Both the position numbers and the translations under genes were made by a program. Shown one piece after another: positions 19,901 through 28,402 of a stretch of DNA of 49,971 bases. How positions within the stretch are numbered: position 1 is the first letter of the stretch; each line of letters opens with the position of its first letter. Source of the stretch: JBGPYM01 sp041493205 (GTDB lineage Bacteria; Bacteroidota; Ignavibacteria; UBA10030; UBA6906); the NCBI GenBank assembly GCA_041493205.1, contig JBGPYM010000001.1:1-49971 (forward strand), in the 5' to 3' direction. The notes beneath the pieces were generated by a model. It saw only the letters and a program-made list of their open reading frames with translations, did no database searches and had not been told where the DNA came from.

Positions 19901-20230
19901 CTCAAGGGAGAATTGCGGGTCACGTATGAACACACGGGGGGGGTTGCTGTGGTACCGCCGGTCGCGCCGCTCATCCCCGGTGAGGCATCATCGGGACTGC
20001 GGTTTATCCGGGACCGGTGGGAGAAGGGTGTGTACGAAATAGTCGTGGAGGGAATGCGGGGAAGGGAGTATATGCTTGACCTCGTGGCCGCCGTTCCGCC
20101 CCGGGAAATCGAACATGCCCGGATACTCCGTCAAGAGGCAGATCGCGTGACGCTCGGGATCAGGTTCGACGGCCAGGATGGCGGTGCAGGGTACGAACGG
20201 AAGAGTGTGCGGACCGTGTGGGAGTTTTGA
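16940..20230 (+). CDS. Debranching-like six-hairpin glycosidase with N-terminal amidotransferase-like domain
   Basis: 1096 aa, no signal peptide. The GTG at 16940 overlaps the previous stop (GTGA). Residues 1-230 look like a Rossmann-type class I glutamine-amidotransferase/ThuA-like domain (VLWWHYD, LSYLERGGGLLLSLLAARYA, HPLFDGLG, GKGRVLTIGSHFF). It lacks an obvious G-x-C-x-G nucleophile. After a linker, a beta-sandwich leads into the GDE_C-like catalytic toroid (about 490-880): GRPGYAWFFGRDSVWTSF, TGKILHEMTTSG, DTDGDHLIENTNVGHGWIEG, ADWGVRMV and YHEGSIWPLCTGW. The C-terminal 100 residues share the P-x-x-P-G-E-x-S-x-G-L-R-x-I-R pattern with the enzyme at 6754. Probably a cytosolic alpha-glycosidase acting on imported oligosaccharides. 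It ends the operon. Confidence 0.75.
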   Translation: MKKYAFLAADPRHLTPEERAARQFCRTRFGRTLTVVGLRNLPSLLDAGSSPAVLWWHYDASTDLPPLARDPGVIAALLSYLERGGGLLLSLLAARYATDLGIETIPPNVIVKGVWDEECWAPGTQDIRGMATPHGHPLFDGLGKGAYTWSPARGDPFAAAWYDHGSLPASGLVAGVERQYIGIDDRRRIAIEYRMGKGRVLTIGSHFFFAHANPRFRLHLERLASNGLAYLSSRTRPARGTHWSFAQKPPEEIARSSPPLQKSDPVPSGNVLPPGIRRRPATSNEFDTGGRRILILGEESRGIDEVWVHPHRILNEFRTTFSVGAGKRQGAGLVPDDVTLRHGLVVRNFRCDGALIEESIFGDRVLPAGAVRYRIESTLPVVIAIAVRVDLRAMWPLPASATGALHYGWDEGLQALSVSNGDGRGGSLIGSGKRPDARRMEAVGGEHREIVLALEYTFHPGDAPLTIAFAGSAHREATAAYRRMVKSTDRRLALQTRHSSRIIEGAAVIEGPDAQFNEGYRTALVSTERFSVEVPGLGPSLMAGYASTAHGWNGGHAVSGRPGYAWFFGRDSVWTSFAMLGCGMHDTVRDVLAFLGDHQDLTGKILHEMTTSGFTHYDAADATPLYIILMGRYLTATGDVRFVRSQKERFRRAFAYCLSTDTDGDHLIENTNVGHGWIEGGPLYPVHTELYLAACWGEALAQAAAVARRMGDARLARKCGKEARVVGNSIRKLFWNPGTRVYSFGKNADGSYRSGETALQAVAMLFGLTDRKNDAHVLDRLASDQFSADWGVRMVPRESPHYDPAGYHEGSIWPLCTGWTSLAEFLNRRPVQGFIHAMGNLQLGWHWSAGNFPEVLHGERCAPAGVCAHQAWSGSMVLQPLIEGMLGFRADASGRRVSLRPYFPPEWERAEARRLRIGKDSITMTMRRRMNRTSFIFSATTARPIEVEFCPWFPCGTTLHAIRAGSIIAVHDIHVSDPDDVPPLPFTLKGELRVTYEHTGGVAVVPPVAPLIPGEASSGLRFIRDRWEKGVYEIVVEGMRGREYMLDLVAAVPPREIEHARILRQEADRVTLGIRFDGQDGGAGYERKSVRTVWEF

Positions 20231-20254
20231 ACGAACGCAGAAGTGCGCGCGGGT

Positions 20255-20308
20255 GTGCAGCAGGGGGATTGCAGGCAGCGACAGCCGATCTGCAATCCCC
20301 CTTTGCAC
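20255..20308. terminator. Bidirectional hairpin terminator between convergent genes
   Basis: AGGGGGATTGCAG (20262-20274) pairs perfectly with CTGCAATCCCCCT (20290-20302) around a 15-base loop. An outer GTGCA/TGCAC pair (20255-20259 with 20304-20308) extends the stem past a two-base internal loop. It lies 24 bases after the plus-strand operon stop and 3 bases from the minus-strand stop at 20312, so it can serve both. There is a short T run (CCTTT) for the plus strand but no long U-tract. Confidence 0.8.
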
Positions 20309-20311
20309 GTC

Positions 20312-22768
20312 TTACGGGTTCTTCTCGGGGTACAGAATCTTTCCGATCTGGTACTTTGTATCCTGCAAATGCGCGCGCGTTTCCCGGTCTGCTGCGCGCG
20401 GGAGCGCGCGCGTGATGGCAGCATCGAGATCCATAAGCTCGGCACGGACAATCGCCCTGGCCTCACCCGGCACGGGGGGCGGGGGGGGGAACACGAATCC
20501 GGGAGGGAGTCCCGGGGGCGGCGACGGCGGCGGGGGTGGATTGATTTTTGTCCCCATCACCTCGATGTATGCCCGCTGCAGGTTCCTCCGGTACACATCG
20601 GTCGCGACCTTGCCGCTCTCGAGCTCGCTCCAGACCCCTTTGCGCAGGTCCGTGAACACTTCGTTCAGCGTGTACGGCCTCTCCCCTTTTTTCGCAAGGG
20701 CCGTCGCGGTCACGAGGCGGGCAAGCCGCCCGTTGTTCAGCAGGATCGTGATAATCTGGCGATGCCCTGCCAGGACACGCTCTTCCGCTCCCGAGGGCTC
20801 GATGAGCGCCAGGAGTTCGGGCCTGAGGAGTTCCGCCGGCGTACGGAAGCCTTCCTTCAGCAGAAACGTCATGGCCTCCTTTTGCCTGTCGCGGGAGATG
20901 GGCGTATGCACCACCCCTGCTTCCCCCGCCACTCGTGATGTCTTCACCACCCCGCCGATCTGGCTCGCCACATGCCCGAATTCACGGTTCCGCTGGTTGA
21001 TGAGCTCCCGGTACACCTCCCGGAGCGTTGAATAGTCTTCTCCCGTTTTGGTGGTCGCGCTGATGAGCATGTCGGCGATTCTGCCGATGTTCTTCAGGCC
21101 GTAGGTCGTTGCTTTCACGGCATCGCCCCCGAGGTCCTCGGTTTGCGCGGTCGGATCGATGCCGTCGGGGTCGCCGAACCGGAGATACGGTTCCGTCTCC
21201 TGGCGTGCGGCGATCCTGCCCAGGGCCGCTTTTTCATCATCGGGGGTCTTTGCGCCGGGGAACACACGGTAGCCCCACTCGGCCGCAAAGAGATCGTACG
21301 GACCGATTTTCGGTATGAGCTTCGCCCCGTCTCCCGGTTGCGCGATGTAGTTGAACCGGCCGTAGTCCATGATGGACGCTTCGGTCCCGTACCGCGCCGT
21401 GAAGGACGGGCTCCGGAGACTGTCAACGGGAAATTGTGAGCTTGCTTTCATATTGTGCGGGAACCCGAGGGAGTGGCCGACTTCATGGGCGCAGACGTAG
21501 CGGAGCATTTCCCCCATAAGTTCATCAGGGAGGGGAAGTTTCGCTGCCGCGGGGTCCACAGCGCCCGCCTGTACAAAATACCAGTTGCGGGCGAGGTTCA
21601 TCACGTTGTGGAAGAAGCCGATATCGGCGTCCAGGATTTCTCCGCTCCGCGGATCGCTGACGTGCGGGCCGTAGGCATTCTCAACCTGTGAGGGAAGCCA
21701 GCGGATCACCGAGTAGCGGACGTCTTCGGAACTCCAATCGGGATCCTCCTTGACAGACGGGGGGTCCTTTGCGACAATAGCGTTCTTGAACCCAGCCTTT
21801 TCGAACGCGGCCTGCCAGTCCTCGATTCCTTTCTTCAGGTACGGCCGCCATTTGTCCGGCACGCCCCTGTCGACGTAAAACGTGATCGGTTTCTTCGGCT
21901 CGACGAGTTCACCGCGGGCATAGGCGGCTTCATCCTTCGGCTCCAGGCGCCAGCGCGCAATGTAGCGGCGCATCTCTGCACGCTGCGCATCGTAGCCGTA
22001 GTCAACCTGAACGATGCCGAAAAATCCGACGCGCTCGTCAAAGAGCCTGGGCATCATCGGTTTTTCGGGGAGCCGCACCATCGATTGATGCATGGTAATG
22101 GTGATGGTGCTGAGGGAAGGGTCCATGGGGACCTGCCCCGCGTCATACGTGAGGGTTACTTCCGTTTCGATATTGTCCGGGTACGACCGGGTCTTCTCCA
22201 CGAAGGATCGCCGCGGATCGAGCCGGCGGACGCGCAATGCTTCCCGCTGGGTACGGTTGAGTCCGAATTCAGTCATATCCGCGGTGAAGAGATCCGTGAC
22301 GTCGATGACGACCGCGCTGGAATCCTTGTTGTAGCATTGGATGTCGAACGCCGTCAGGATGGGCGGATTCGTCGCCTTCCGGACAGCGTAACTCACCGGG
22401 AGCGAATCGGACGCAACGGCAAAATACATCACGTTCCGCAGGAGAATCCGGTCCTCCATGCGGTCCCACCGGACAACCTGTTCGTTGATCTCATCCCCTC
22501 CGTACCCGAACCCCGTCTGTGTTTTTGCCTGGGAAGTCACCAGGAGGTATTCCTTGCCGATCTCCTTTTTCGGGATTTCATAGTACCATTTCAATTTTAC
22601 ATGGTGGACGAGGAACAGGCCGGAATCGGATTTCGCCTCCTTGGTAATGACGTCGGTATACGCTTTCATACCTTCCTTTTTTTCCGGCGGCTTCACCTCC
22701 TGCCCCTCAGCGGTGAGGTACAGGAAGCATCCGACAGCCAGTCCTGCAACCAGTCGAAAACGTCTCAT
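20312..22768 (-). CDS. Secreted zinc metalloprotease, DUF5117/DUF4953 type
   Basis: 818 aa from the ATG at 22766-22768. An upstream in-frame ATG exists at 22816, but the chosen one has GAGGAG at proper spacing and directly starts a signal peptide (RRFRLVAGLAVGCFLYLTAEGQ). The extended zinc motif HEVGHSLGFPHN near residue 426 is the metzincin H-E-x-x-H-x-x-G-x-x-H. The preceding region has WEAAFEKAGFKNAI-type DUF5117 features (here DWQAAFEKAGFKNAIV). A proline-rich stretch (PPPPPSPPPGLPPG then FPPPPPVPG) lies about 50-75 residues before the end and corresponds to long G runs on the plus strand. The family is common in Bacteroidota and Gemmatimonadota; substrates are largely unknown. It is the last gene of the udk group. 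Confidence 0.85.
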   Translation of the reverse strand: MRRFRLVAGLAVGCFLYLTAEGQEVKPPEKKEGMKAYTDVITKEAKSDSGLFLVHHVKLKWYYEIPKKEIGKEYLLVTSQAKTQTGFGYGGDEINEQVVRWDRMEDRILLRNVMYFAVASDSLPVSYAVRKATNPPILTAFDIQCYNKDSSAVVIDVTDLFTADMTEFGLNRTQREALRVRRLDPRRSFVEKTRSYPDNIETEVTLTYDAGQVPMDPSLSTITITMHQSMVRLPEKPMMPRLFDERVGFFGIVQVDYGYDAQRAEMRRYIARWRLEPKDEAAYARGELVEPKKPITFYVDRGVPDKWRPYLKKGIEDWQAAFEKAGFKNAIVAKDPPSVKEDPDWSSEDVRYSVIRWLPSQVENAYGPHVSDPRSGEILDADIGFFHNVMNLARNWYFVQAGAVDPAAAKLPLPDELMGEMLRYVCAHEVGHSLGFPHNMKASSQFPVDSLRSPSFTARYGTEASIMDYGRFNYIAQPGDGAKLIPKIGPYDLFAAEWGYRVFPGAKTPDDEKAALGRIAARQETEPYLRFGDPDGIDPTAQTEDLGGDAVKATTYGLKNIGRIADMLISATTKTGEDYSTLREVYRELINQRNREFGHVASQIGGVVKTSRVAGEAGVVHTPISRDRQKEAMTFLLKEGFRTPAELLRPELLALIEPSGAEERVLAGHRQIITILLNNGRLARLVTATALAKKGERPYTLNEVFTDLRKGVWSELESGKVATDVYRRNLQRAYIEVMGTKINPPPPPSPPPGLPPGFVFPPPPPVPGEARAIVRAELMDLDAAITRALPRAADRETRAHLQDTKYQIGKILYPEKNP

Positions 22769-22849
22769 GGATCGATTCTCCTCTGGTGGGTAAATCTGCA
22801 GCCCGTCAGGCCGCATGTGTTTGGATGACAGCGTGTGTACGGACGAAGT

Positions 22850-24091
22850 TTATGGGATCAGGAGCAGCGGGACGTGCAGGAGAGCCCACGTCAGATAGCG
22901 CCAGGCCGCATGACGTCGCTCGCCGGGGACGAGAAATCCGAAATAGGCCCCCTTGGCGATGGTGTTGCCCATCATCGCGACGAGGATCGCCGTGACCGTA
23001 ATCCCCGCTGCGGGGCTCCCGCTCTGCACGGCGGACAGGATGAAGGGCGCAATATCCGCAACGCCGACGATGGCAGCGAGGGCGATCATCCCGGAGTCTC
23101 CCAGTGCCGTCTTCACGGCGACCGTCACGGCGAGCAGGACGACATACAATCCCGCGAACATGAGGGCCGGCGTGATTTCAAAGGGGTTCTGAAGTCCCGG
23201 GATTCCGCGTTCGTTCTCCCCGGGGATGGCACTCCGCTTCCTCACCGAGAGGGCGATGCCTGCCGCGCAGAGCAGTGCGCACCGCCACCAGAGCACGGGG
23301 ACGAAGGACGGGCTGACAATTGCGACCAGGACCAGGAGCCGCAGGTACATCACGCTCCCCGCCAGGACAGCCGCCTGAAGCGCCCGTGCGCCCGCCTGCG
23401 GCATCTGATGCGCCAGCCGGCCCATGGCGATGGTCACCGCTGTGCTCGAGACGATGCCGCCGAGCATACCCGAGAGCCAGAGCCCTACCCGTTCCCCGAA
23501 CCGGGTGGCAAGGAAGTACCCGATGAATCCGATCGTAGAAACAAGTATGACGATCTGCCAGATCCGCGCGGGGTTCAGTTCGAACCTCGTGTAGGGATGA
23601 TCGGGCAGGACCGGCAGGATAATGACCGTCACCAGGATGAACTTCAGCGTAGCGAGGAACTCGACCTTGTTGAGTCTCTCCACGTATGTTTCGAGCCGCG
23701 CCTTTTCCGAGAGGAGGATGGTGTTGAACACGCCGAGCGCCATCGCCGCCCAGACATCGACAAGCAACGCGAGAGCTCCCGTGACGAAGGTGAGCAGGGC
23801 GGACACCTCGCTGGTGGAGCCATACCGGTCAGCTTTGATTTTGGCATAGTAGGCTATGCCGGTCAGAACGATCATGGCGACCATGCCCGCCGGCAGCATG
23901 AATGTCACGCCGATCTGAAAGAGCCATGCGCAGCCGAATCCAAAGAGTGAAATCAGGGGATGCGTCCTGACACCGCCGAAGACGAGCTTCTGTTGCTCGA
24001 TTTTCGTGCTCTCGCGTTCCAGGCCGACCAGGAAACCAAGCGCCAGGGCGACAGCAAAGCGGAGCTGGGGGGTCCATTCGATCGTGGTCAT
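22850..24091 (-). CDS. MgtC/SapB-DUF4010 family membrane protein
   Basis: 413 aa, about 11-12 membrane segments. The N-terminal 140 residues match MgtC/SapB (RFAVALALGFLVGLERES, then GGVRTHPLISLFGFGCAWLF), and the rest matches DUF4010 (YFLATRFGERVGLWLSGMLGGIVSSTAVTIAMGRLA near 250). Such fusions are widespread; a role in ion or magnesium homeostasis has been proposed but is not established. The start ATG at 24091 overlaps the udk stop by four bases, so the two are translationally coupled. The metalloprotease gene follows after 81 bases in which I see no terminator. Confidence 0.88.
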   Translation of the reverse strand: MTTIEWTPQLRFAVALALGFLVGLERESTKIEQQKLVFGGVRTHPLISLFGFGCAWLFQIGVTFMLPAGMVAMIVLTGIAYYAKIKADRYGSTSEVSALLTFVTGALALLVDVWAAMALGVFNTILLSEKARLETYVERLNKVEFLATLKFILVTVIILPVLPDHPYTRFELNPARIWQIVILVSTIGFIGYFLATRFGERVGLWLSGMLGGIVSSTAVTIAMGRLAHQMPQAGARALQAAVLAGSVMYLRLLVLVAIVSPSFVPVLWWRCALLCAAGIALSVRKRSAIPGENERGIPGLQNPFEITPALMFAGLYVVLLAVTVAVKTALGDSGMIALAAIVGVADIAPFILSAVQSGSPAAGITVTAILVAMMGNTIAKGAYFGFLVPGERRHAAWRYLTWALLHVPLLLIP

Positions 24092-24717
24092 GCGACGGTG
24101 ACCTCACCGAGCATCATCCGGATTCTGGCTGCCACCATGTCAATTGCCACCTCGTTCTCGGCACCCCGCGGAATGATCACGTCCGCCCAGTGCTTGCTCG
24201 GTTCTACGAATTCAAGATGCATCGGTTTCACCGTTTTCATGTACTGGTTCATGACGGACTCCACCGAGCGGCCCCGTTCGAGGATGTCACGGCGGATCCG
24301 CCGGATCAGCCGGACGTCCGCGTCGGTATCGACGAATATCCTGATATCCATCAATTCCCGCAGCGCTTGTTCGACGAAAATGAGGATTCCGTCGATAATG
24401 ATGATTTCTTTCGGGTCGACCGTTTTCGTCGCAGTGAGGCGCCGGTGCGTGGTAAAGTTGTAGACCGGCTCCTCCACCGGCCCCCCCTCCCGGAGGGTCC
24501 TGATGTGGCGGACCAGGAGGTCGGTTTCGAGTGAGTCCGGGTGATCAAAATTGACGTCCGAGGGGGGGAGGCCGCGGTGCAGGCTGATGTCTTTGTAGTA
24601 GGAATCGTGCTGAATGACCGCGACCCGTTCCCGGTCGAGGCGCTCGAGGATTTTATTGGTGACAGTGGTTTTGCCCGAACCCGTCCCGCCGGCGATGCCG
24701 ATGACGAGTTGTTTCAT
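24088..24717 (-). CDS. udk: Uridine kinase
   Basis: 209 aa, normal for Udk. The P-loop GIAGGTGSGKTTV is at residues 7-19. DSYYKD (about 41) and NFDHPDSLETDLL (about 56) are the uridine-binding segments, and YNFTTHRR (about 86) is the diagnostic Udk/Urk1 motif. It phosphorylates uridine and cytidine with ATP or GTP in pyrimidine salvage. It is first in a leftward group with the MgtC-DUF4010 gene and has its own candidate promoter at 24760-24788. Nothing is unusual in the sequence. Confidence 0.95.
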   Translation of the reverse strand: MKQLVIGIAGGTGSGKTTVTNKILERLDRERVAVIQHDSYYKDISLHRGLPPSDVNFDHPDSLETDLLVRHIRTLREGGPVEEPVYNFTTHRRLTATKTVDPKEIIIIDGILIFVEQALRELMDIRIFVDTDADVRLIRRIRRDILERGRSVESVMNQYMKTVKPMHLEFVEPSKHWADVIIPRGAENEVAIDMVAARIRMMLGEVTVA

Positions 24718-24759
24718 GGGGGTGCAAATCGGTGTGGTCAGGAGCAGAATGTATTTTGT

Positions 24760-24788
24760 AAGATACGTTGGGATGCGTCGAGAAGCAA
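24760..24788 (-). promoter_or_regulatory. Candidate sigma70-type promoter of udk
   Basis: Reading leftward, TTGCTT (24788-24783) and TATCTT (24765-24760) are separated by exactly 17 bases. The predicted start is about 35-40 bases before the udk ATG. This is sequence match only. Confidence 0.5.
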
Positions 24789-24826
24789 GGTGAGGGGAAA
24801 AGAGAATGAATTTGGAATTTTTTCCT

Positions 24827-24832
24827 TATAAT
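24827..24832 (+). promoter_or_regulatory. Possible -10 element (TATAAT) for the small membrane gene
   Basis: A perfect TATAAT sits in an AT-rich stretch about 70 bases before the ATG at 24905. The matching -35 region (GAATGA at 17 bases) is poor, so this is weak evidence for a rightward promoter. Confidence 0.3.
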
Positions 24833-24904
24833 ACGTGGCGATGAACCTGGAAGAGGGGCAGGCTGTTTCGTATATTGCACAATGAAAACACGCAGAGGAT
24901 TCAC

Positions 24905-25252
24905 ATGAGAAGAATCGTCCTCATCGTTGCCGGCGGCCTGGGGATAGTTGTGCTGGCGGGGTCGGTTCTCCTCTATGCCAACAGGGAGAGGATTGCGCGA
25001 TTCGGCATCGACAGGACCCTCAACACCGTCGAATCGCAGGTCACGATGCAACTTGCCAGTCCCGCTACGCGTGACTCGGTCAAAGCCGATTTTGTGACGT
25101 TGCACCGGCGACTGCAGGAAGGGTCGGTCACGGTCACCGACGTGCGTGATTTTGCGGCGCTCTATTACACCAGCACCCGGGATGACCGGCTCGATCCCGC
25201 AGAGATCCGCGCACTGATCGAACGGCTCCACATGCTCACACGGAAACAATAG
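24905..25252 (+). CDS. Small single-pass membrane protein of unknown function
   Basis: 115 aa from the ATG at 24905, preceded by AGAGG. The open frame reaches a TTG at 24875, but that would put ten polar residues before the membrane anchor. Residues 2-24 (RRIVLIVAGGLGIVVLAGSV) are one transmembrane helix. The remaining 90 residues are polar and mostly helical (RTLNTVESQVTMQL, DFVTLHRRLQEGSVTVTDVR) with no cysteine and no recognisable motif. It is divergent from udk and convergent with argH, so it is probably monocistronic. I do not recognise it; codon use is like its neighbours, so it is likely a real gene. Confidence 0.65.
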   Translation: MRRIVLIVAGGLGIVVLAGSVLLYANRERIARFGIDRTLNTVESQVTMQLASPATRDSVKADFVTLHRRLQEGSVTVTDVRDFAALYYTSTRDDRLDPAEIRALIERLHMLTRKQ

Positions 25253-25260
25253 CCCTGTCT

Positions 25261-25290
25261 CCGCCGGTACCGGGCTCCCTTCCCGGGCGG
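25261..25290. terminator. Possible weak bidirectional hairpin
   Basis: Between the stop of the small membrane gene and the argH stop, CCGGG (25270-25274) can pair with CCCGG (25282-25286). Outer CCGC/GCGG pairs surround a five-base bulge. There is no U-tract. Position supports a terminator; structure is only moderate. Confidence 0.35.
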
Positions 25291-25293
25291 CTG

Positions 25294-26684
<1,391 letters not shown>

Positions 26685-26688
<4 letters not shown>

Positions 26689-27950
26689 CGGACGACAGGG
26701 ACGGGCTGCATCTCTTCCTGGGGTCCCTGCGCGCGCGCCGCCAGGGCCGCCGGGGCGTTATGCTGCACCTGGTGATATGTTTTCACCGGCAGACCGTAGA
26801 TCGCGATGAAGCCTTCGGACGCCTTATGATTGAATTTGTCCTCATCGGTATAGGTCGCCAGCTCTGCATTGTACAGTGAATAGACGGAGCTGCGCCCTGC
26901 AACCCCGACGTTCCCCTTGAAGAGTTTCACGCGCACGGTGCCGGTCACGGTCTTCTGCGTCTCCTGCACGAACGCATCGAGCGCGGACCGGAGCGGCGTG
27001 AACCAGAGGCCGTTGTAGACGAGGTTCGCATACTCGGCGGCGAGCTGGTTTTTCATATGAAAGACCGATTTGTCCAGCGTCAGCCGCTCCAGCTCCGTGT
27101 GCGCAAAATGCAGGACCGTTGCAGCCGGCGCTTCGTAGATCTCACGGGACTTGATCCCGACAAGCCGGTTTTCAATGAGGTCGATGCGTCCCACGCCATG
27201 GGCTCCGGCAATGTCATTGAGCGTGAAGACGAGGCTGACCGGGTCGAGGCGTGTGCCGCCGAGTCCGACCGGGTTTCCGTCCTCGAATTCGATCTCGACG
27301 TATTCCGGGGTGTCCGGCGCATTTTCGGGTGACACGGTCCGCTGGTACGCGTCGGAAGGGGGTTCCACCATCGGATCTTCGAGCACGCCGCATTCGACGC
27401 TCGTCCCCCAGATGTTCTCATCGATGGAATACGGGCTCCCCATCGTCGCCGCGACCGGGATGTTGTGCTTGCGCGCGTAGATGATTTCCTCTTCGCGCGA
27501 CTTGAACTCCCACTCGCGCAGGGGAGCCAGAACCTTGAGATCGGGGGCCAGGGCGGCGACAGACACCTCGAAACGGACCTGGTCGTTCCCCTTGCCGGTG
27601 CATCCATGGGCGACGTGGGTCGCGCCTTCCTTGCGCGCAATATCCACGAGCAGCTTTGCCAGCAGCGGGCGTCCCAGCGACGTCGCCATCGGATAACTCT
27701 TTTCATACAGCGCGCCGGCCCGGAGGGCGGGAAAGACGTACTCCTTCATGAACTCTTCCTTCAGGTCCTTGATGTAGACCTTCGACGCGCCGGTGGCGTA
27801 TGCCTTTGCCTGCACGCCGCTCAGTTCCTTCTTCTGCCCGAGGTCCCCCGTTGCCGTGATCACCTCCGCCTGCATGTGGTCCATCAGCCATTTCACCATG
27901 ACCGACGTGTCCAGCCCTCCGGAGTATGCCACCACGATCTTGTTCTTCAT
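26685..27950 (-). CDS. argG: Argininosuccinate synthase
   Basis: 421 aa. The N-terminus has the PP-loop AYSGGLDTSVMVKWL (residues 8-22), which binds ATP. THVAHGCTGKGNDQVRFE (near 117) and YSIDENIWGTSVECGVLEDP (near 178) are ArgG-specific. It joins citrulline and aspartate using ATP. The length is slightly above the 400-aa type because of a C-terminal tail rich in alanine and glutamine. The start ATG overlaps the argR stop by one base (TAATG), and the stop overlaps the argH start. Confidence 0.96.
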
Positions 27951-28402
27951 TATTCCTGTCCCTCAATGAGTTTTTGTTTGAGAAAACGCAACACGTGATG
28001 GGTCCTCTGCTGCGACCGCGGGATGATCAGCAGCGTGTTGTCCCCCGCAACGGTCCCGATAACGTCCGGGTTTTTCGCCAGGTCGATGAACTCCCCCACC
28101 GTGTTCGCGCAGCCGGGGAGCGTCCGTACGACGATGACCGACTCGTTGGCATCGATCCCGAGCACCTCCGCAGTGACCAGCGGACGAAGGGCCCGGACTT
28201 CACCCTCCTGCTGGAGGGTATACCGCCACCCCCCCTCCGCAGGTACACGGATGACGCCGAGTTCTTTCATGTCGCGTGAAAGGGTTGCCTGCGTCACCGC
28301 GCACCCCCGTTTTTTCAAACTGCGGCGGAGCTCGCCCTGGCTCCCGATCGATCCGATTGCGATGAGCTCCTTGATGGTAAACTGTCGTGCCTGTTTGGTC
28401 AC
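27950..28402 (-). CDS. argR: Arginine repressor ArgR
   Basis: 150 aa, normal for ArgR/AhrC. The N-terminal winged helix-turn-helix (ELIAIGSIGSQGELRRSL, CAVTQATLSRDMKELGVIR) contains the recognition segment T-Q-A-T-x-S-R-D. The C-terminal part has the hexamerisation and arginine-binding motif GTVAGDNTLLIIPRS near residue 115. In related systems the hexamer with arginine represses arginine genes. Here it lies inside the operon between argB and argG and can regulate its own transcript through the boxes at 31604-31639. The start is GTG at 28402, overlapping the argB stop (GTGA). Confidence 0.95.
   Translation of the reverse strand: MTKQARQFTIKELIAIGSIGSQGELRRSLKKRGCAVTQATLSRDMKELGVIRVPAEGGWRYTLQQEGEVRALRPLVTAEVLGIDANESVIVVRTLPGCANTVGEFIDLAKNPDVIGTVAGDNTLLIIPRSQQRTHHVLRFLKQKLIEGQE

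Noticed and set aside
22835..23950. A 371-codon plus-strand open frame
   Set aside because: Antisense to the MgtC-DUF4010 gene; its composition (Asp, Arg, His, Gly rich) is that of a shadow frame.
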